A DNA stretch of 64,000 nt from Cunninghamia lanceolata (Eukaryota; Streptophyta; Pinopsida; Cupressales; Cupressaceae), in assembly GCA_027924645.1 (NCBI GenBank), contig BSBN01000187.1, forward strand, positions 14,774,001 through 14,838,000, written 5' to 3'. Positions 58,145 to 64,000 of this stretch are shown one piece after another. A program made the position numbers and the translations under genes. Positions within the stretch are counted from its first letter, which is position 1, and the number at the start of each line of letters is the position of its first letter. A model generated the notes under the pieces. It did not search any database. It had not been told where the DNA came from and saw only the letters and a list, made by a program, of their open reading frames with translations.

Positions 58145-58666
58145 TCACTTTTGAACCTAAACTGCTCACACAGACCACAGACATCGCTTCTGAACTGTAG
58201 TGATTCGCTTTTTGCCTGAACTGCGTCGCTTTTAAACAATAACTGCCCGCATATTGCCTGAATAGAGTCGCTTTTAAACCGCAGTTGATCACCTTTTTAT
58301 TGAACAGAATTGCTTTTAAAACACAACTGCTCACCTATCTCCTGAACCAAGTCACATCTGAATCATGACCGATCGCATATTGTCTGAGCCAGATCGCCTT
58401 TAAGCCGCAGTTAGTCACCTTAGGCCTGAACGAAATCACCTCTGAACAACATACAGTCACCTCTAGGGATATCTGAGTCACCTCTGATCAATAGAAAATT
58501 ACCTTTGAACCAACAGTCATCGCCTCTGGCATAGCATTCGCTTCTGGTTAATACTATCATTGTTTGTCGAGCCTCAACGAGATCGCATTTGAGCTATCAT
58601 TGATCACCTTTAGCATCCTTTGAGTCGCATTTGAGCTATCATCAGTCGCCTATAGCTAAAATACCT
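58145..58666 (+). repeat. F leader array 2 with 21-bp units
   Basis: From 58184 to 58520 seventeen unit starts fall exactly every 21 bases (58184, 58205, 58226 and so on). After a gap four more follow at 58583, 58604, 58625 and 58646. Units begin TCGC or TCAC and often alternate between a TTTTAAAC form and a CCTGAAC form, a 42-base higher order. The minus strand is open over 58131-58334 with seven-residue periodicity, which I take as a by-product. Confidence 0.88.
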
Positions 58667-59157
58667 GCAAACCTTAATCTATCAGCTGAATTAGCCTCAG
58701 GACCAGCTTGCTTGAGTCTCAAATATCAGTTTTCAGACTTCTCTTTGATCAACAGCAAATACCTGGCCTTTGTCTCTTGTTTTTTAGCTTATCAATCAAT
58801 CACAACTCATGAGCTTTCCATCTTTTTGAGACCCCAACCAGCAAATCAGACATCAACCCAATCATTTCAATCAGCAAACAACCTTCAGTTTTAGCTTCAA
58901 CCAACAAACATCCTTCAGCTTTAGCTTCAGCAAACAATCTCCTTTAGCTTTAGCTCCAACAAACATCAACAACAAACAATCTTTCCCTTGAGTGATTAAG
59001 CTACCTCTAGGGACAACCAACAACAACTCAACCAAAACAAATCAACCAAGCAACTTAGCCAAATCAGCAAACCGAAACAACAACCAATCAATCAACCAAC
59101 CAACTATCATCTTTTGGGTCTCAAAACTTTGACAAGCTCAACTTCATCATCAACATC
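58667..59157 (+). other. F leader, CAA-rich stretch before Gag
   Basis: About 490 bases with no gene. From 58840 it becomes rich in CAAC/CAAA runs and holds repeats of TTTAGCTTC-AACAAAC (58890-58960). Unstructured CAA-rich leaders are common before start codons. Confidence 0.4.
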
Positions 59158-60165
59158 ATGCCTCAAACTAGGAGTCAATATCAAGCTAAAATAGAAGCCA
59201 AATTGAAAGATGAAATGGAAGCCAAATTGCAAGCTGAGATGACACAATTCACAACACCTCTTAAGGACGCAACTCAATTCACAACTGGTATGCCTTCTCA
59301 TATGTTTATACCTCAAGGATACACCATGGGCGAGTCATCTTCACAACAAATGCAACCTCCACCATCCTTGGAAACTTTCGAAGAACAATCTCAAGACGAC
59401 TCATCAGAATTCCAAGATACCTATCTATGGGACCAAGTTGAGAAACTCATGATATCTGAGCCTGATCATTGTTTTCTCCAACTTGCTCGCATGGGTGCTA
59501 AACTACCTAAGGATTTTGACATATCTGCTATTAGAGAGCAAGATCCCAACACTACTGCTGTTGTTGCAAATAGACCATCAACTATAGTCACATCATCTCC
59601 TATTACATTGCAAACATCATCCTCATTGCCTATTGTTGCCTCATTTGAGTTACCACGATCAGAGCATACTTTAGAACCATTGATAGTGCCCACCAATGTG
59701 CTCCCTCTCATGTTGCAAAATCTCAACATTCCACCTTTTCATGTCCCTCAACATATCTCTCCTTCTACCATGACTGTTTCCATGCCTCAAGTAACACAAG
59801 CTGTCCATGTAACACAAGCGCAAACACTTAGAGCATCACAAGCAATTCCCATGTCTTATAGTGCACAAACCTCCCAAACTATTCCAACAACACATGTTGT
59901 CCATACTTCATACCCATTACAATCCACTACCTCTCATACGAATACCGTATCCCATATACCAACTACTAATCCTTCCACGTTATCATATAATCCCAACGTT
60001 AGTCTCATTGACATGAGTGATCCTCCCGTTTCTCAAGCCAATCCGAACAATAAGATTGCTTATGTTGATCAACTTACATCCATGTCGTCATATTCTTCCA
60101 ATCCCTCACGCACCATCAATCCATCCTATGCTACCCAAAGAGTTCCTATTGTCACCAACCTATGA
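59158..60165 (+). pseudogene. F: Gag amino region
   Basis: ATG at 59158 opens MPQTRSQYQAKIEAKL, a helical, charged start. Residues 20-110 are Gln/Glu-rich and the rest is Pro/Ser/Thr/Gln-rich without a fold I recognise. The frame ends at TGA 60163-60165. The same kind of sequence continues at once in frame 0 with a TAA near 60321, so a frameshift near 60160 separates it from the capsid part. Tat Gag proteins often have such long low-complexity amino ends. Confidence 0.6.
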
Positions 60166-60986
60166 CACATACCAATCCTCATATCATCCAGAGTACAAAT
60201 CCAAATGTTTCTGTCGTATCTACCAATCCCTCCATTACTTACCATGTCACGAATCAAATCCCAATTTCCCAACCATTCGCTACTATCAATCCACTATCCA
60301 CTTCCCATGTGATGCACACCTAATTGCTGCTTGTGTCTCAAGGACAGCAATCCTCCAACACATATGTATCACATACCAATCCTTTGACATACATTGTGGG
60401 CACACAACTGCAACAAATAGTCACAACTCCATATATCCCACAACCGCAACCACAACATATCTCTTATCATATTCCACCCCCTTTGCAACAACAGCAATTA
60501 TCTTCAGCAGATGTTCAACAGATGATTGATGAAAGGGTAGGACAAGGCAAGAAACCTTTTTCTCTCGAAAACATATGCGCCTGTCCATTTGACAAGTCTC
60601 TTAATATGATACCTTTTCCACCACATTTTGAAATCCCACAATTTGAGAAATACAAAGGGAAAGGGAATCCGGAAGACCATCTTCGAGCCTTTTTTGTAGC
60701 ATGTCTTGATGTTTCTTATGACGATACATATCTTTTGAGACTATTTCCTCGAAGCTTAGCAAGACAAGCTCTTGAATGGTTTTCTCATCTACCCCCGGGC
60801 ATCAAATCTTTTGCGGAATTAGCAAACAAATTTCGGTCTCATTTTGCCTTCAACATTGAGCACGAAGTAAACATGAATGACCTTGTCAATACCAAACAAC
60901 GCAACGGTGAACCCTTCTCTTCTTTTACCCAACGATGGCGTAACATGGCTAGCAAATTATCATGGGAAATACCTAAGAAACAATAG
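60166..60986 (+). pseudogene. F: Gag capsid core
   Basis: Frame 0, broken by TAA near 60321. FEIPQFEKYKGKGNPEDHL (about 60630-60680) starts the gag core. LARQALEWFSHLPPGIKSF (about 60755-60815) and the FTQRWRNMASKL block complete it. A single TAG at 60984-60986 separates it from the next part in the same frame. One base change could account for it. Confidence 0.75.
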
Positions 60987-63107
60987 CTTGACATCTTTGT
61001 TCAAAATCTTCATCCTGAGCTGTCATTCCAACTACAATTGCAAAACGCTAGCACCTTTGACGAACTAGTTTCCAAAGGAGTTATTATTGAACGAGCCTTA
61101 ATTGCCAAGGGCACTATCAAGATCTTTCGCGACAATAAAGATTCTCCTCAAAATTCCAATGATAAATCTCGTTTTTGGAATAAGAACAAGAATGTCGTCA
61201 ATGACAGTATTGTAGATGCAAAGAATATTCAAACTATGAGAGCTCCCATCAACATTCAAGCAGCCTCTACACCAAGACAGCCTTTTCCACAACGAAGAAA
61301 CCAACGCCAAACTTCCAATCCACGCCGACAATTTACACCATTAGTGGAACCCATGGAAGTTGTTCTTCAAAAGCTACTTCAAGCAGGAGACATTATTCTA
61401 CCCGATGCACCACCAAATGGCGAACCCCTCTTTCAAGCTCCTTGGTACAAAGAAAATGAGTATTGTGATTACCATCGAGTTAAAGGGCACAAAACAAATG
61501 GTTGTATGCGCTTAAAACATGTTATCCAAGACTGCATTGATCAAGGTTTAATCAACGTCACACCTTCAACAGCTCAACTTGCTCAACAATCCACATCAAA
61601 TTATGATCTAGAGACTTTTAAGAATCCACTTCCATCTCATGATCAGACAAATAACCTTCAGGCTGGAAATGCTATTCCATATAACTATGCATCATCTACC
61701 ATCGGCCGCATCGACCATGCTCGCATTTCTACCATTACTATCCAAGGGAGAGCACCTGATTGTGCCGTAACCATGCGAAGAGGTCAAGTTACTATTCAAG
61801 GAGCTCCTCCTCACTATCCTCGACCTCTCTCTGACTATAACCTCTTGGTTCACCTTGGTAAAACACCTGCACACATATCTATTCTTGAACTGCTCCGCAT
61901 ATCTCCCGCACATAAAGCTATCCTTGATAAAGCCTTACAAGAGTCTTCGGTGCCTAATAATATTAATATCACACAATTCCAATCTATGGTCGCTAGCATT
62001 GCCGCCCCTTGTCATCTGACCTTTTCAGACAAAGATCTTCAGCCCTCCATGCATCCGTCACATAACGAAGCCCTCCATATTGAAGTATTTGTTAAACGAC
62101 GCCATATCAAACGAGTCTTGATAGATGGGGGAGCTGGTCTAAATATATGTTCTTTGAAACTTATCAAGCAATTGGGATACTCTGAGAAAGATGTTGACAC
62201 CTCCAAGGTTATTACCATCAGAGCATATGATGACGCTGAAAGAGATACCGAAGGGATCATCTTATTGCCTATTCAAGTTGGGCCGGTTATTACCGAAACT
62301 CGCTGTCAAGTCCTTGATATTGATCTTCCTTACAACATCATCCTTGGACGCCCTTGGATCCATACCCTTAAAGCAGTTCCCTCCACATACCACCAATGCC
62401 TTAAATTTCTGCATAAGGGTGTTGAGGTTACCATTCAAGCTGATCCTAATCCATTTGAGTTCTGCCGTGCCTTTCAGGCTAAATATCAGAATCTGAATCG
62501 CATCCCTATCAACACCGAGGCATATCCGTCCTCATCCTATATCAACCCATCCGATCTTCTCAAGCCCTCATCTAGCAAAGCCACTTCCAACCTCCATATC
62601 AAATATACTGAACATGACCCTGGTGAATACAAACTACACGAGTCTTATTGCGTGGGTACTCTTCCATTATCTCCTAAATCCCACGGTAAGCCCTCTACAT
62701 CTAAGCCCACTTCATCCTCCACTGTTATCAAAGCTCCCCCTACAGTATTCATTAAGGGTGGTTTCTTGGATGATGAAGACATTGAGGACATCAACTCTTG
62801 GATATTCTTTGATGACAATGACCAAGTCCAACTTGGAGTAGAGCGATACAACAATGGTTTTCGTATCATAAAGAACATGGGCTACAAAGGACATGGCGGC
62901 TTGGGACTACAGGAACAAGGACCTATTGAGCCTATCATTGTGTCTAAGAAGTTTAATAAGCAAGGCCTTGGTTACCAACCGGAGGTACCGCGACCCAAAG
63001 ACATTAAGTGCATTTCCGATATTGACGTTGGACCTTCCTTGGTAGGAGAGACTTCTAACTCGAATATTATCGATGACTACTCCCTTCATATCACCGACCT
63101 TTTTTAG
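60987..63107 (+). CDS. F: Gag end, knuckle, protease and G-patch
   Basis: One open frame of about 700 codons. The knuckle C-x2-H-x4-H-x4-C is at 61464-61505. After a 170-residue spacer comes the protease, with RVLIDGGAGLNIC: the active site is D-G-G (62124-62132), as in Tat elements, instead of DSG or DTG. YNIILGRPWIHTLK near 62330-62370 closes it. A G-patch-like motif (MGYKGHGGLGLQEQG) lies at 62853-62975. G-patches bind nucleic acid and occur behind the protease of some retroviruses. The frame ends TAG at 63105-63107. Confidence 0.75.
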   Translation, partial: LDIFVQNLHPELSFQLQLQNASTFDELVSKGVIIERALIAKGTIKIFRDNKDSPQNSNDKSRFWNKNKNVVNDSIVDAKNIQTMRAPINIQAASTPRQPFPQRRNQRQTSNPRRQFTPLVEPMEVVLQKLLQAGDIILPDAPPNGEPLFQAPWYKENEYCDYHRVKGHKTNGCMRLKHVIQDCIDQGLINVTPSTAQLAQQSTSNYDLETFKNPLPSHDQTNNLQAGNAIPYNYASSTIGRIDHARISTITIQGRAPDCAVTMRRGQVTIQGAPPHYPRPLSDYNLLVHLGKTPAHISILELLRISPAHKAILDKALQESSVPNNINITQFQSMVASIAAPCHLTFSDKDLQPSMHPSHNEALHIEVFVKRRHIKRVLIDGGAGLNICSLKLIKQLGYSEKDVDTSKVITIRAYDDAERDTEGIILLPIQVGPVITETRCQVLDIDLPYNIILGRPWIHTLKAVPSTYHQCLKFLHKGVEVTIQADPNPFEFCRAFQAKYQNLNRIPINTEAYPSSSYINPSDLLKPSSSKATSNLHIKYTEHDPGEYKLHESYCVGTLPLSPKSHGKPSTSKPTSSSTVIKAPPTVFIKGGFLDDEDIEDINSWIFFDDNDQVQLGVERYNNGFRIIKNMGYKGHGGLGLQEQGPIEPIIVSKKFNKQGLGYQPEVPRPKDIKCISDIDVGPSLVGETSNSNIIDDYSLHITDLF

Positions 63108-64000
63108 GAACATTCCATCTTCATGTTTTCTACAACCTCTTCTAGCCATCATGATTCCTCCATTAACCTTTCACTCGTATATCCTGACCTCATCGATTGG
63201 GACCAACAGGGGGCACCGATATTGGATATATTTGAAAATGACGAAGCCATTGCAGAATTCATGGGTTTGAGACAAGGTATTCCATTAGGTGATCATAAAG
63301 CAGGTTTCAAGATGGATTTACCTAAACTAGCATATTTTGGCTGAAGTATCAAGTCCTTTAGTCACAAAAGTGAAATAAACAAAATTCAACAAAATAGATC
63401 ACTAGGTGAAAACCGAAAGGCGCCTCTTGACCATGAAAAAGTAAAAATAAAGGACGTATCCGAAGGTGAAAACCTCTCTGAGGCGCCTGAGGATGAGGGA
63501 TTTGATCTTCCTGTTGCCACTGATTACCATGAGAAATCAACTGTGCTAGTTGAAAAATCACAAGACATGAACTTGGGAACAGAACAAAATCCGAAGATTA
63601 CTTTTTTGGCAGCATCACTCTCTGAGCAAGAACGAAGAAACTTCACAGCATTCTTTCTAAGAAGAGCTATAAATTTTGCATGGACTTATGCAGACATGCC
63701 AGGTCTAGATCCTTCACTTGTGGTACATCATTTAGCAGTATCTCCTGATGCAAAGCCTGTCAAACAAAAATTGCGCAAAATGCATCCACAAGTTGCCTTA
63801 TTGGTCAAAGCAGAAATTCAGAAACTGTTAGAAGCAAAATTTATAAAGCCTATTGATTACCCAGAATGGATTTCAAATTTGGTACCTATAGCAAAACTAG
63901 ATGGACGTGTTCGTTGCTGCACAGACTTTAGAGATCTTAACAAAGCTTGTCCTAAGGATGATTTTCCACTACCAAGCATAGACAACATTGTAGATCTTAC
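63108..64000 (+). pseudogene. F: polymerase start (incomplete)
   Basis: In the same frame 0, past the TAG at 63105 and a TGA at 63342-63344, the sequence is open to the window edge. An acidic linker (63360-63600) contains two GENxxxAP-like repeats (about 63408-63425 and 63462-63490). AWTYADMPGLDPSLVVHHL (about 63680-63735) and the fingers of reverse transcriptase follow, with LVKAEIQKLLEAKFI and CCTDFRDLNKACPKDDFPLP (about 63910-63975). The YxDD box lies beyond the window. No archaeal-type RNase H precedes it, unlike C and D. Confidence 0.75.

Larger units (their letters stand above)
55640..64000 (+). mobile_element. Ty3/gypsy element F, Tat-like, plus strand, runs off the window
   Basis: 5' LTR, primer site, a 2.7-kb leader with 21-bp repeats, Gag, protease with a DGG active site, a G-patch-like motif and the start of reverse transcriptase. 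The DGG protease, the HRVKGHKTNGC knuckle and the blocks MPGLDPSLVVHHL and KACPKDDFPLPSID are of the Tat/Ogre group. From 60166 to 64000 all coding lies in frame 0 with only four stops. It interrupts the Gag of D, so it is among the youngest insertions here. Confidence 0.85.

Noticed and set aside
58131..58334. Minus-strand ORF with seven-residue repeats over the 21-bp array
   Set aside because: 21 bases is a multiple of three, so any open frame gains periodic residues. The strand is antisense to the element and the frame covers only part of the array.
58184..58666. The 21-bp array as a CRISPR array
   Set aside because: Units are contiguous without spacers, strongly diverged, and lie in a plant retrotransposon leader.
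1..64000. Any intact host protein-coding gene
   Set aside because: Every recognisable domain is retrotransposon-derived, and the remaining frames are short, antisense or inside LTRs.

Overview
The window is nuclear DNA of a large-genome seed plant. It is made almost entirely of LTR retrotransposons nested inside one another, and I recognise no host gene, tRNA or rRNA. The elements are long (up to about 15 kb), many are interrupted by stop codons and frameshifts, and base changes between LTR pairs are mostly C/T and G/A. A gymnosperm would fit this size and decay, but that is inference.

Layout, left to right. (1) 1-3977: the 3' end of an element A, with short-motif arrays, a polypurine tract and a 3' LTR (2750-3977). 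(2) 3978-6351 and 20338-20832: a decayed minus-strand Ty3/gypsy relic J (gag, knuckle, protease). (3) 6352-6871 plus 19370-20332: H, a solo copia LTR with GTTTT target duplications, set into J. (4) 6872-19364: B, a Sirevirus-like Ty1/copia element on the minus strand with AGAAT duplications, set into H. (5) 13286-18557: I, a gypsy element encoding only Gag and a protease-like region, with two 1,513-bp LTRs and AGGAT duplications, set into the right LTR of B. (6) 20833-21395 plus 35145-35985: G, LTR, primer site and gag start of a chromovirus-like gypsy element. (7) 21396-35144: C, a 13.7-kb plus-strand gypsy element set into the LTR of G. (8) 35986-40369: E, a decayed minus-strand copia element set into the gag of G. 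(9) 40370-55639: D, a long minus-strand gypsy element set into the gag of E. (10) 52647-53832: a 1,186-bp inverted-repeat DNA element with AGGT duplications set into the protease of D. (11) 55640-64000: F, a plus-strand Tat-like gypsy element set into the gag of D and running off the window.

The most unusual content is in C and D. Both place a complete archaeal-type RNase H between protease and reverse transcriptase, while the ordinary RNase H behind the reverse transcriptase has lost catalytic residues. Both also carry a long extra ORF region downstream of integrase. F has a leader with two degenerate arrays whose units repeat every 21 bp over long runs. The inverted-repeat element in D carries an array of GGGATCCC palindromes.

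The Gag, protease, reverse transcriptase, RNase H and integrase parts of each element would once have formed virus-like particles, copied the RNA from a tRNA primer and inserted the DNA. Element I lacks the enzymes and would have depended on relatives. Every internal region seen whole carries at least one inactivating change, so the present copies look immobile.
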